Shown here: one piece after another, positions 8,589 to 16,337 of the stretch
How positions within the stretch are numbered: the stretch's first letter is position 1
How the letters are laid out: each line of letters starts with the position of its first letter
Source: Sphaerospermopsis kisseleviana NIES-73
GTDB lineage: Bacteria > Cyanobacteriota > Cyanobacteriia > Cyanobacteriales > Nostocaceae
Direction of reading: 5' to 3'
DNA: 42,960 bases
Assembly (NCBI RefSeq): GCF_002368075.1
Contig: NZ_AP018314.1
Location: forward strand, 4,150,834 to 4,193,793
Program-made: the position numbers and the translations under genes
The notes under the pieces: model-generated
Seen by the model: only the letters and a program-made list of their open reading frames with translations
Databases searched by the model: none
What the model was told of the DNA's origin: nothing

Positions 8589-8636
8589 AACTAAGCTTCC
8601 CCACCCCTGCTAAATCCAAAATCGGCGCGATCGCCT
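8589..8636 (-). pseudogene. Detached copy of the metF 3' end
   Basis: 48 bp aligned without gaps to 9227-9274, the 3' end of the metF-like gene, with about five mismatches. Read on the minus strand it still encodes AIAPILDLAGVGKLS followed by a stop, against AIAPILDLAGVEKVS and stop in the intact gene. Only the last 15 or so codons are present, with no promoter and no upstream homology. It is the debris of a local duplication or rearrangement, and the toxin-antitoxin remnant lies between it and the intact gene. Confidence 0.8.
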
Positions 8637-8647
8637 TCTTCGGGGGC

Positions 8648-8681
8648 AACGATCGCACTTAACCTGATAAATGCGATTGCG
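8648..8681. repeat. HIP1-linked repeat, copy B
   Basis: CGATCGCA-N10-TAAAT followed by GCGATTGCG, 40 bp upstream of the DUF433 gene. Together with copy C at 9183-9216 it brackets the DUF433/DUF5615 module as direct repeats. Its ends (CGATCGCA and TGCGATTGCG) are also roughly inverted, so it can fold on itself. Confidence 0.6.
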
Positions 8682-8720
8682 TTAAAATTCAATTACACCC
8701 TGATATTTCTGATTTTAAAT

Positions 8721-8960
8721 ATGATAAATTCTTTCCAGCGATCATTACTGTCTGTGGTTCATAGTGATCCCGACATTTTAGGAGGAATCCCTGTTTTTGT
8801 GGGAACTCGTGTGCCAATGAGAACCCTACTTGATTATCTTGAAGCTGGTGATTCATTAGAGGTATTTCTAGATCATTTCCCTAGTGTTAGTCGGGAACAG
8901 GCGATCGCAGCCCTTGAATTAGCAAAGGAAATGCTGACAGCTTATGCGAATCCTGCTTGA
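8721..8960 (+). CDS. DUF433 antitoxin-like protein
   Basis: 79-aa DUF433 protein: SDPDILGGIPVFVGTRVPMRTLLDYL is the family core (residues 15-40), followed by a winged-helix-like FPSVSREQAIAALELAKE. DUF433 proteins are encoded just upstream of DUF5615 PIN-like proteins and are treated as the antitoxin of a VapBC-like pair. Here the reading frame is intact and overlaps the start of the DUF5615 remnant by 17 bp, the normal coupled arrangement. Because the partner is broken, this antitoxin is either an orphan or retained to counter a homologous toxin elsewhere. Confidence 0.85.
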   Translation: MINSFQRSLLSVVHSDPDILGGIPVFVGTRVPMRTLLDYLEAGDSLEVFLDHFPSVSREQAIAALELAKEMLTAYANPA

Positions 8961-9181
8961 TGAATGTGTACCAAGACCTCTAAAGCGTGAATTTTCTGAT
9001 TACAAAATACAGACAGTTGTTGAGTCAGGAAGGATTCACAATTTTGCTTACTACTGATCAAAATTTGCGTTATCAACAAAATTTACAGCAAGCTGGTGTG
9101 GCAGTCCTCGTTCTCATAGCACTGAGTAACAAGCTCGCTGATTTACTTCCTCTGATACCAGAGACTCGTAAGGTGTTTTGA
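8944..9181 (+). pseudogene. Frameshifted DUF5615 (PIN-like) toxin remnant
   Basis: From ATG 8944 the frame reads MRILLDECVPRPLKREFSDY, the typical DUF5615 start with its catalytic Asp/Glu, but stops at 9055-9057. The family's C-terminal half (ILLTTDQNLRYQQNLQQAG and LSNKLADLLPLIPE) is found in the +1 frame and ends at 9181. The central W-G-x-KNG-type segment is missing, and the whole is about 100 bp short of a complete gene, so an internal deletion changed the frame near 9008-9030. Nuclease activity is not expected unless frameshifting occurs. Confidence 0.82.
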
Positions 9182-9182
9182 T

Positions 9183-9216
9183 CAGCGATCGCACCTAATT
9201 TAATAAATGCAATCGC
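9183..9216. repeat. HIP1-linked repeat, copy C (hairpin-forming)
   Basis: GCGATCGCA (9185-9193) and TGCAATCGC (9208-9216) are inverted with one G-T mismatch around an AT-rich loop. It lies between the convergent toxin remnant and metF, so it can act as a bidirectional 3' hairpin, and it matches copies A and B. Confidence 0.6.
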
Positions 9217-9224
9217 TATTTATT

Positions 9225-10139
9225 CTAACTAACTTTCTCCACCCCCGCTAAATCCAAAATTGGCGCGATCGCCTCTTCTTTTTTCACCGCCATAATATGC
9301 ACTCCCTGACACAAACCCCGTGCCATCTGCACTTGTTCGGCTGCAATTTTCATCCCTTCCTGTAACGGATGTTTGGCTTTTTCCAATCTCTCAATAATAT
9401 GATCAGGAATATTCACACCAGGGACCATCCTATTAATAAACTGGGCATTTTTCGCCGACTTCAAAAGAAATATTCCCGCCAAAATAGGTTTATTGTAACG
9501 AGATGCAATTTGATCCATGAATTTTTCTAATTTTTCAAAATCAGTAATTAATTGACTTTGAAAAAATTGCGCTCCCGCTTCTATTTTCTTTTCAAACCGA
9601 CTTTGTAAACCTGACCAACTTTTAGACTGTGGATCAACTGCTGCACCTGCAAACAAATCTAATGCGCCATCATTTAGGGTTTTATGATTAAAATCAACCC
9701 CCTGATTCATGTTTCTAATTAACTGCAATAATCTGATAGATTCTAAATCAAAAACAGCTTTGGCATCGGGATGATCACCTGCTTTTACAGGGTCGCCGGT
9801 TAAGGCTAAAATGTTACGAATACCCAAAGCATGAGCGCCCATTAAATCTGCTTGTAATCCGATTCTATTGCGATCGCGGCAAGCAAATTGACAAATTGGC
9901 TCAATTCCATGTTGCAATAAAATTGCTGAAGCTGCTAAAGGTGACATTCCTAACACAGCGCGGCTACCATCGGTAATATTGACAGCATGAACTCTCCCCT
10001 TAAGAGTCGCCGCCATTTCAATGGTATGGGTGATGTTTCCCCCTTTGGGTGGTGCAACTTCCGCAGTCACTAAAAATTCTCCTGCTTGTACTGCTTTACG
10101 GAAGTTGTTTAATGTACTGGTTTTATGACTATCCTGCAT
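9225..10139 (-). CDS. metF: Methylenetetrahydrofolate reductase family protein
   Basis: 304-aa TIM-barrel flavoprotein of the MetF family, which reduces 5,10-methylene-THF to 5-methyl-THF for methionine synthesis. Visible: VTAEVAPPKGGN near the N-terminus (Glu27, equivalent to the catalytic Glu of E. coli MetF), VNITDGSRAVLGMSPLAA, the RDRNRIGLQADL segment, NILALTGDPVKAGDHP, and a C-terminal ARGLCQGVHIMA motif. It belongs to the divergent actinobacterial/cyanobacterial branch and has no MetV partner nearby. Its last 15 codons are duplicated at 8589-8636. Single gene transcribed away from trpS's 3' end, with which it is co-oriented. Confidence 0.82.
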   Translation of the reverse strand: MQDSHKTSTLNNFRKAVQAGEFLVTAEVAPPKGGNITHTIEMAATLKGRVHAVNITDGSRAVLGMSPLAASAILLQHGIEPICQFACRDRNRIGLQADLMGAHALGIRNILALTGDPVKAGDHPDAKAVFDLESIRLLQLIRNMNQGVDFNHKTLNDGALDLFAGAAVDPQSKSWSGLQSRFEKKIEAGAQFFQSQLITDFEKLEKFMDQIASRYNKPILAGIFLLKSAKNAQFINRMVPGVNIPDHIIERLEKAKHPLQEGMKIAAEQVQMARGLCQGVHIMAVKKEEAIAPILDLAGVEKVS

Positions 10140-10209
10140 AATGCAAATTTAATTTTGAGTTTTGAGGTTTTCTTCAAGAGTAAAACAAATTACCTTTCTA
10201 GCTTAAACA

Positions 10210-10240
10210 GATCCCCGACTTCTTGGAGAAATCGGGGATC
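10210..10240. terminator. GATCCCCGA hairpin 3' of trpS
   Basis: Perfect 9-bp arms GATCCCCGA (10210-10218) and TCGGGGATC (10232-10240) around a 13-base loop, 17 bp beyond the trpS stop codon. This palindrome type is dispersed in Nostocales genomes, so it may be a mobile extragenic repeat used as a terminator. The T-tract on the minus strand is weak. Confidence 0.5.
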
Positions 10241-10256
10241 TTATATCTTCTCAAAA

Positions 10257-11264
10257 TTACAACCGCGCTGTATAACCTAACGCAGCTTTCACATCTGCTA
10301 AAGTTTGATTAGCTATAGCTTCCGCTTTTTCTCTACCATCTCTTAACACTGATTCTAAATAACCTTTTTCTGCCATTACCTCTTTATATTTGTCCTGAAT
10401 TGGTTTTAAAGCATTTATCGCTGTTTCTGTCAATAAAGGTTTAAACTGTCCCCAACCCATATCCGCACATTCAGCCGCTACTGCTTCCTTAGTCTTCCCA
10501 GACAGCAGCATATACAAAGTTAACAGGTTATTACATTCCGGTCTTTCTGGATCATCAAAGGTTAAACCGCGTACTGGATCAGTTTTACAACGTTTGATTT
10601 TATTTGTAATTTGATCTGGTGGATCTAAAACATTGATTCTGCTTAACTCCGAAGGATCAGACTTTGACATTTTCTTTGTCCCATCGGTTAAACTCATTAC
10701 CCTTGCGCCCTCTTTTCTAATTAAAGGATCTGGTAATTTTAATACAGGTTTATCCTTAGCAAATTGATGATTAAACCTGTTAACAATATCCCGCGCTAGT
10801 TCTAAATGTTGCTTTTGATCCTCACCCACTGGAACTTTATCCGCTTGATAAAGTAAGATATCCGCAGCCATTAAAACGGGATAAGTCAACAAACCCGCAC
10901 CGACATTTTCCCCTTGTTTCAAGGCTTTTTCCTTAAATTGAATCATATCTTGCAACCAATTTAAGGGAGTGATGCAGTTTAACAACCAACAAAGCTCACT
11001 GTGGGCAGAAACGTGAGATTGGACAAAAATGTTAGAATGTTGTAGATCAATGCCACAGGCTAAATATAAAGCAGCGATGGTGTAAGTATCAGCCGCTAAG
11101 GTGGCGGGGTTATGTGGTACTGTGATGGCGTGTAAATCTACCACACAAAAGAAATTTTCATACTGGTCTTGAATCTCTACCCAGTTACGAATAGCACCCA
11201 AGTAATTACCCAAGTGTAAGTTACCAGTTGGTTGAACTCCCGACAAAACGCGCTGCTTACCCAT
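10257..11264 (-). CDS. trpS: Tryptophanyl-tRNA synthetase
   Basis: 335-aa class I aminoacyl-tRNA synthetase, full bacterial length; charges tRNA-Trp in the cytoplasm. The HIGH-equivalent motif is PTGNLHLGNYLG (12-23), GEDQKQHLELARDI (147-160) lines the active site, and KKMSKSD (197-203) is the KMSKS loop. The ATG at 11264 gives the expected MGKQRVLSGVQPTG start. A strong hairpin follows its 3' end. No T-box or other regulatory element is evident in the short upstream gap to higA. Confidence 0.96.
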   Translation of the reverse strand: MGKQRVLSGVQPTGNLHLGNYLGAIRNWVEIQDQYENFFCVVDLHAITVPHNPATLAADTYTIAALYLACGIDLQHSNIFVQSHVSAHSELCWLLNCITPLNWLQDMIQFKEKALKQGENVGAGLLTYPVLMAADILLYQADKVPVGEDQKQHLELARDIVNRFNHQFAKDKPVLKLPDPLIRKEGARVMSLTDGTKKMSKSDPSELSRINVLDPPDQITNKIKRCKTDPVRGLTFDDPERPECNNLLTLYMLLSGKTKEAVAAECADMGWGQFKPLLTETAINALKPIQDKYKEVMAEKGYLESVLRDGREKAEAIANQTLADVKAALGYTARL

Positions 11265-11331
11265 AATTATTTCTTAGTTATCTCCTCTTCCCCGCTTTTT
11301 TAGGTGGCGGTTACAAAACCTATTTTAGTAG

Positions 11332-11742
11332 TCATTGGGGATTAGTTAATAAAAGTTCCACATCTACATCAAAAAAATCAGCTAAAGCCTGAGCTTGATT
11401 TTTATTGATTGGTAATTGATTATCAATAATTTCATACACTATATTAGGTGATCCAACCACTGCAAATAAATCTTCTTGGGTCACATTTTGCGCTTCCATT
11501 AAGTGCAGTAACATAGAATGTGGTGTTCCTTGAGGTATGGGATAATTTTCTTCTTCAAATTTGGAAATTAATGTTACCAATAATTCCAATAGTGCTTTTT
11601 CCTCTGGAGTGAGATGGGAACGGTGTTCTAAATCCTCTACAATAGCGATCGCGTTTTCATTTTCTGCTTCTGTAGTGATTACTTTTGGTTGATATTTAGC
11701 CAGTAAAGCTGCGTAGGACTCTCGGTTAAAAGTAAGGGTCAT
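11332..11742 (-). CDS. higA: HigA-type antitoxin
   Basis: 136-aa antitoxin and autorepressor. The N-terminal half is a family-typical acidic linker region (LTPEEKALLELLVTLISKFE); the C-terminal half is an XRE-like helix-turn-helix running from about HLMEAQNVTQEDLFAVVGS to QALADFFDVD. Start chosen at ATG 11742 (MTLTFNRESY), preceded by AAGGA at 11757-11753 on the minus strand; the longer frame from 11772 would overlap higB more deeply. It overlaps the 3' end of higB by 17 bp, so the two are translationally coupled, toxin first, as in other HigBA modules. Confidence 0.85.
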   Translation of the reverse strand: MTLTFNRESYAALLAKYQPKVITTEAENENAIAIVEDLEHRSHLTPEEKALLELLVTLISKFEEENYPIPQGTPHSMLLHLMEAQNVTQEDLFAVVGSPNIVYEIIDNQLPINKNQAQALADFFDVDVELLLTNPQ

Positions 11743-12025
11743 TTTTCCATTTTCCTTGATCGTATTCAGCATGAGTTAAAATATACTTTATATAAATTCT
11801 TTGACTAGCATAGACAATATCAACTATTAAACGATAGTTATTTCCTCTAATGTTAAAAACTGTAAAATTTCCTACTGATTCAGCACTTTTATAAAATGAT
11901 TGGACTTCAATTAAGTTTTGCCATTGAGCTTTACTTGCTACTCTATACCAGTCATAAAGTGCATCGCAGGAATCAGCATGGTTTAAACAGAAATCTCGCA
12001 AAATTTTCCGACTAATAACATTCAC
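11726..12025 (-). CDS. higB: HigB-type mRNA interferase toxin
   Basis: 99-aa RelE/ParE-fold toxin of the HigB family. MNVISRKILRDFCLNH matches the family N-terminus; VFNIRGNNYRLIVDIVY and IYIKYILTHAEYDQG form the beta-sheet and the conserved THAEYD end. HigB cleaves mRNA on the ribosome and is neutralised by the HigA encoded just downstream. The GTG start at 12025 is unusual because its AGGAG directly abuts it; an ATG four bases further in is out of frame, and no better in-frame start exists. Both genes look intact, unlike the DUF433/DUF5615 pair 3 kb away. Confidence 0.88.
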   Translation of the reverse strand: MNVISRKILRDFCLNHADSCDALYDWYRVASKAQWQNLIEVQSFYKSAESVGNFTVFNIRGNNYRLIVDIVYASQRIYIKYILTHAEYDQGKWKNDPYF

Positions 12026-12207
12026 TCCTGTTTAAATCCCCATATTTTTTCGATGGCTGAGATAATTATAATACCTTGTCCATATTTTGTCTATATATAA
12101 ATTAAAAAATCTGTACCTCCAGAGGGATAAAAGCTAACTGATCCAGCTTTTATAGTTCAAGACTAAATGGGTATTTAGACATAAAGCAAATCTGGGGGAT
12201 ATGCTTG

Positions 12208-13788
12208 ATGAAAGCTTTATTAATATGGCCGATCATGCCTAATTCTTTTTGGTCTTATCAGGAAACTCTTGATTTGGCTAATTTACGTGCTACAAATCCC
12301 CCCTTGGGTTTAATCACTGTAGCAGCAATGCTACCAAATGACTGGGAAATGAGATTAGTAGATCGCAATGTTCGTTTAGAAACTGATGCAGATTGGCAAT
12401 GGTGCGATCTAGTTATTATCTCAGCAATGATTATTCAAAAACAAGATTTTGGTGAATTAATTAAAAAAGCTAAAACATTAGGTAAAAAAGTTGCAGTCGG
12501 TGGACCATTTGCCACATCTGTACCAGAATTTGCCCTAGAAGCGGGAGCAGATTATTTAATTTTAGATGAGGGGGAAATTACTATTCCCATGTTTTTAGCA
12601 GCTTTAGCAAAGGGAGAAGAAAAGGGTATTTTCCGCGCTACAGAAAAACCAGATGTTACCCAAACTCCTATACCAAGATTTGATTTATTAGATTTAGATG
12701 CTTATATAGCAATGACGGTACAGTTTTCTCGCGGTTGTCCCTTTCAATGTGAATTTTGTGATATTATCACCCTTTTTGGACGTAAACCCCGCACGAAAAC
12801 ACCAGAACAAATTTTGGCAGAATTAGAAGTATTATATCAGATGGGTTGGTGGCGTTATGTGTTTATTGTTGATGATAACTTTATCGGTAATAAACGTAAT
12901 GCCAAAGTATTTTTAAGGGCATTAATTCCCTGGATGGAAGAACGTAATTATCCCTTTGCTTTATTAACAGAAGCTTCTTTGAATTTAGCCGAAGATGATG
13001 AGTTATTAGAATTGATGGTTAAAGCTGGTTTTGTCCAGGTATTTATGGGGATAGAAACCCCTGATGTAGAAAGTTTAGCGGGAGTAAATAAAGAGCAAAA
13101 TACTCGAACTTCATTAGTTGAATCCTGTCACAAAATTACCAAGGCCGGATTACAAATTATGTCTGGTTTTATTTTAGGATTTGATGGTGAAAAAACGGGT
13201 GCTGGTAAACGGATTCAAGAGTTTGTGGAAGAAACGAGTATTCCCCAAGCCCATCTCAGTTTATTGCAAGCATTACCAAATACAGCAATGTGGACTCGTC
13301 TGCAAAAAGAAGGACGTTTAATGGATGGTTTAGGTAAATATTTTACTTCTCAGAAAGCTTTGATGAATTTTGTTCCTACCCGTCCGATGTCGGAAATTGT
13401 TACCGAGTTTATTGATACTTTTTGGAATCTTTATGAACCATTACCATATCTAAAACGGACTTTTCGCCATTTTATGATGATGGAAGGTTGGCGGGCTAAA
13501 TATCAACGTACTTTAACAAAAGCAGAGTGGGATTTTTTAAAGGCTATTTGTTGGAGACAGGGAATATTACGTTCTACAAGATTTCATTTTTGGTGGCAAT
13601 TAATAGTCATGGCATGGCGTAAACCAAATTTATTATATGATTATTTAATTGTTTTAGGTGTGGGTGAACATTTCTTTAAGTTCCGTTATGAAGTAAAAGC
13701 TGAACTAGCAGCAGAATTAGTATTATTACAGCAGCAAGAATTGGAGAATAAAGAAACCGCAAGTTTACAATTAGAAGCTGTGAGTTAA
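12208..13788 (+). CDS. B12-binding radical SAM protein (DUF4070 type)
   Basis: 526-aa protein. N-terminal cobalamin-binding Rossmann domain (about 1-140; includes VIISAMI and VAVGGPFATSVPE), radical SAM domain with the cluster motif Cys177-Pro-Phe-Gln-Cys181-Glu-Phe-Cys184, and a DUF4070-like C-terminal domain with hydrophobic, Trp-rich helices (about 400-500). Such enzymes usually methylate unactivated carbons. The family includes the hopanoid C-2 methylase HpnP, but cyanobacteria carry several paralogues and I cannot assign this one; no hopanoid gene is adjacent. I start at ATG 12208 (MKALLIWP), with a GGGGGA about 8 bases upstream; the codon before it is an in-frame TTG. Confidence 0.88.
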   Translation: MKALLIWPIMPNSFWSYQETLDLANLRATNPPLGLITVAAMLPNDWEMRLVDRNVRLETDADWQWCDLVIISAMIIQKQDFGELIKKAKTLGKKVAVGGPFATSVPEFALEAGADYLILDEGEITIPMFLAALAKGEEKGIFRATEKPDVTQTPIPRFDLLDLDAYIAMTVQFSRGCPFQCEFCDIITLFGRKPRTKTPEQILAELEVLYQMGWWRYVFIVDDNFIGNKRNAKVFLRALIPWMEERNYPFALLTEASLNLAEDDELLELMVKAGFVQVFMGIETPDVESLAGVNKEQNTRTSLVESCHKITKAGLQIMSGFILGFDGEKTGAGKRIQEFVEETSIPQAHLSLLQALPNTAMWTRLQKEGRLMDGLGKYFTSQKALMNFVPTRPMSEIVTEFIDTFWNLYEPLPYLKRTFRHFMMMEGWRAKYQRTLTKAEWDFLKAICWRQGILRSTRFHFWWQLIVMAWRKPNLLYDYLIVLGVGEHFFKFRYEVKAELAAELVLLQQQELENKETASLQLEAVS

Positions 13789-13904
13789 GAAACTGTAAAT
13801 TAATTTTAACAAAGCCGAGTATTTGAGCCTGAGATATTTCACAAATAAGATAGAATTGCTATAGTAGCTTATGATAAACATAGCAATAGCCTTATTAATA
13901 AAAA

Positions 13905-14369
13905 ATGTCCCAGGTTTTAGAACAATCAATTAAAATTAATGCTCCTGCTACGTTGGTAGAACAATGTTTAACTGATTTAACTTTAATGCACCGTTGGCTT
14001 AACCCTGTTCTCCGTTGCGAACCTGTGGGAGAAGTGTGGAGTACAGAACTAGGTAGTCGTAGTCGGTTTATGATTCAAATTCCGGTGATTAAACCTACTT
14101 TAAATACTGTGGTGATTGAAAGACAACCGGGTTTGATAGTTTGGGGGTTTAAAGGGTTTTTTCAAGGGTGCGATCGCTGGGAATGTCAACCATTTCCTAA
14201 AGGTACACTTTTAATTAACCGCTTTGAGTTTAAAATTCCTAACCCTGTTGTTAGTTGGGGTTTTAATACTTTTGCCGCATCTTGGACAAAAGCCGATATG
14301 GAAGCACAACTCAAGAGATTTAAACGAGTTGCAGAAGAATTAGCACGCTCTCCTAAGTATGCTAAATAG
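13905..14369 (+). CDS. SRPBCC (START-like) superfamily protein
   Basis: 154-aa protein with the polyketide cyclase/SRPBCC pattern: an N-terminal strand VLEQSIKINAPATLVEQCLTD, HRWLNP, a central beta-sheet (VWGFKGFFQGCDRWEC) and a long C-terminal helix (MEAQLKRFKRVAEELA). This fold binds hydrophobic ligands; ligand and function are unknown. It follows the radical SAM gene on the same strand after 116 bp, so a functional link (for example a lipid or pigment pathway) is possible but unproved. Confidence 0.72.
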   Translation: MSQVLEQSIKINAPATLVEQCLTDLTLMHRWLNPVLRCEPVGEVWSTELGSRSRFMIQIPVIKPTLNTVVIERQPGLIVWGFKGFFQGCDRWECQPFPKGTLLINRFEFKIPNPVVSWGFNTFAASWTKADMEAQLKRFKRVAEELARSPKYAK

Positions 14370-14370
14370 G

Positions 14371-14475
14371 AGGCAGGAGTTTTTTATTTTGGATTTTGGA
14401 TTTTGGATTTTGGATTTTGGATTGTTTTTGTGATCTCCAATCTAAAATCTAAAATCTAAAATCTAAAATCTAAAA
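14371..14475. repeat. Inverted GATTTTG / TAAAATC heptad cassette
   Basis: A block beginning AGGCAGGAG, then GATTTTG heptads (about 14390-14422), a spacer TTTTTGTGATCTCCAAT, then TAAAATC heptads into the 3' end of the CCA gene. The two arrays are near reverse complements and can pair as a hairpin between two convergent genes. The same block, with the same spacer, occurs at 27725-27793 plus 28098-28117, where it is split by an insertion. Confidence 0.85.
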
Positions 14476-15766
14476 TTTTCTTCCCCAGTCCCCAGTCCCC
14501 AGTCACCTGTTTAGCAAATTCTAACGCTTCCTGGGCTGTATTAATTTTACCCTCAGCTTGAGCGATCGCAATTTCACTCAAGATTTTACCCACAAGTGGC
14601 GACGCAGGAATATTTAGTGCTAAGATTACCTCTTTACCACTCACTAACGGTGAGGGGTGAGCTACCAAATCATCAGGGTTCAAGTAACGGTCGATTAAGG
14701 GTACATAAACGCATAGCGAATTATCGCCAGACATCGCCCCTACTACAAGATCATCTGCTAAGGCTAAGACAGTTGTAGCACTAAAAACAACTCCCACGTC
14801 CTGAAACAAAAAATACTGTTCTCGTAAGGACATATAACTAGCTTTTTTGAATTGCGGGAACAGTCGCAGGGACGTAGTTACACCCCGAATTTCTGCACGG
14901 CTATAGGTTAATTCCTGTAATTCGATTTCTGCTATTTCTGGGTTAGGGTGAAGTAAACACGCGAGTTTAGCAATAGCTAACCAAGTGGTTTTGATAGTAT
15001 CACGGACAGGTTTTTGTAGTTCTTCCCCTAACTGTGGATATGTTTCTCTGATCAAGTTGTATGCCTGATCAACTGCGGCTAATTTCTCCAAGCTTTCACG
15101 GTTAGCATTTGTAAAAAAACTAGCTAATAAATTATCTTCCCAAGCACTTTTTAACCAAGGCGTACCTTGATAACTGTCTAAAAGATAACTAATTTCTACC
15201 CGTACTCTTTCGGATGCAACTTTATTAATATCTGCGGCTAAGGTGCGAATAGTGGTTTGGGTAGTTGGTTCTATTGTAAATCCCAGTTGTGCAGCTTGAC
15301 GATAGGCACGCATTAAGCGCAAAGGATCATCTTGCAGATTTTCGGGTGATATCATTCGTAATAGACAGGCTTCTATGTCTGCACAACCTTGAAGGGGGTC
15401 AATAATTTCCTGGGTGTGGGGATTATAGGCGATCGCATTGATGGTAAAATCCCTTCTTTGTAAATCAGTTAATAAACTATCCCCTTCCTGTTGGGCAAAA
15501 TCAGCAGTAGCATGAGGAAAAACCACACGGGCAATATTTCTTTCAGCATCCAGTAACACAAAACCAGCACGATAATGTTTGGCGATCGCCCTTGCAACTT
15601 TCACCGCATCATCTGGGATCATAAAATCTAAATCTAAATATTCTCGACTTCTACCCAAAATCGCATCCCGCACCGCACCACCCACCATGTAAGCTGGTTG
15701 TGGCAACCATTCCAAGCTAAAAGGCCAATTTTGGGCATCTAGAATATCAACAATTGAATTATTCAT
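14456..15766 (-). CDS. CCA tRNA nucleotidyltransferase / poly(A) polymerase family
   Basis: 436-aa class II nucleotidyltransferase that adds all or part of the 3' CCA to tRNA. GGAVRD (29-34), the metal-binding Asp45 and Asp47 in LDLDF, RRDFTINAIA (104-113), DDPLRLMRA (146-154) and ERVRVEI are all present. Some cyanobacteria split CC- and A-adding activities between two enzymes, so the exact activity is open. The last residues, ILDFRF, and the stop codon are encoded by TAGATTT heptads, so the natural C-terminus has been replaced or extended by repeat sequence. It converges with the SRPBCC gene. Confidence 0.88.
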   Translation of the reverse strand: MNNSIVDILDAQNWPFSLEWLPQPAYMVGGAVRDAILGRSREYLDLDFMIPDDAVKVARAIAKHYRAGFVLLDAERNIARVVFPHATADFAQQEGDSLLTDLQRRDFTINAIAYNPHTQEIIDPLQGCADIEACLLRMISPENLQDDPLRLMRAYRQAAQLGFTIEPTTQTTIRTLAADINKVASERVRVEISYLLDSYQGTPWLKSAWEDNLLASFFTNANRESLEKLAAVDQAYNLIRETYPQLGEELQKPVRDTIKTTWLAIAKLACLLHPNPEIAEIELQELTYSRAEIRGVTTSLRLFPQFKKASYMSLREQYFLFQDVGVVFSATTVLALADDLVVGAMSGDNSLCVYVPLIDRYLNPDDLVAHPSPLVSGKEVILALNIPASPLVGKILSEIAIAQAEGKINTAQEALEFAKQVTGDWGLGKKILDFRF

Positions 15767-15787
15767 CTACTGATTTACCAAAAATTC

Positions 15788-15816
15788 TGACTCCTGACTC
15801 CTGACTCCTGACTCCT
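15788..15816. repeat. Heptad tandem repeat (TGACTCC)n
   Basis: Four TGACTCC units just upstream of the CCA-enzyme start (minus strand), in the divergent gap before ycf34. Same unit as the array at the left edge. Confidence 0.9.
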
Positions 15817-15915
15817 CAATTCTCACTATTGTAATAAAAATCAACCCACTAACTAATGCTGAATATTTTGTCCTAAGCTACATTAACTATAAAGGTTCTA
15901 GGAGTTGGTTCTATT

Positions 15916-16164
15916 ATGTGTATTTGCGTGAACTGCCACTATGTAGACCGTTGTGTAACCTACAACGCAGTAGAAACACAACACCAACAACCCCACTTAA
16001 CAGAAAATCCCGATTTTGACCCCAATGAACCCTCGATTAATGTTAATATTCGCACAAAAGATGACATTATTGAAATGGAATGGGATGTTGTTGGTTGTCT
16101 CAGCTTTAAGAAAGAAATGGGTAAATGGTCTCAATTACGTCCTGGTGAATTAGTACCCACTTGA
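15916..16164 (+). CDS. ycf34: Ycf34 family iron-sulfur protein
   Basis: 82-aa protein starting MCICVNCHYVDRCVTYNAVE, the diagnostic Ycf34 N-terminus with Cys2, Cys4, Cys7 and Cys13. Ycf34 is conserved in cyanobacteria and red-algal plastids; the Synechocystis protein binds an Fe-S cluster and affects photosynthetic electron transport. A further cysteine, in the C-terminal VGCLSFKKE, is also conserved. AGGAG at 15900-15904 precedes the ATG at 15916 with 11-base spacing. Flanked by heptads on both sides, so likely monocistronic. Confidence 0.92.
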   Translation: MCICVNCHYVDRCVTYNAVETQHQQPHLTENPDFDPNEPSINVNIRTKDDIIEMEWDVVGCLSFKKEMGKWSQLRPGELVPT

Positions 16165-16165
16165 A

Positions 16166-16198
16166 TTTTAGATTTTGGATTTTGGATTTTAGATTTTG
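16166..16198. repeat. Heptad tandem repeat (GATTTTG/GATTTTA)n
   Basis: Four to five GATTTTG or GATTTTA units directly after the ycf34 stop codon. No inverted partner array lies next to it, consistent with this junction being co-directional. Confidence 0.85.
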
Positions 16199-16337
16199 TT
16201 TGATTTCAATTTGTAGAGATGTTTTCTAAAATGTCTCTACTTTATATTTGTGTAATTTATTGATGATTTATGGAGTAACAAACCACAGAGGACACAGAGA
16301 AATGATGTTTTTATTTGATATTATATTATAATTTACT

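Noticed and set aside
12208-13788. Naming the radical SAM gene hpnP (hopanoid C-2 methylase)
   Set aside because: Architecture fits, but several cyanobacterial paralogues share it and no hopanoid genes are nearby; a phylogeny would be needed.
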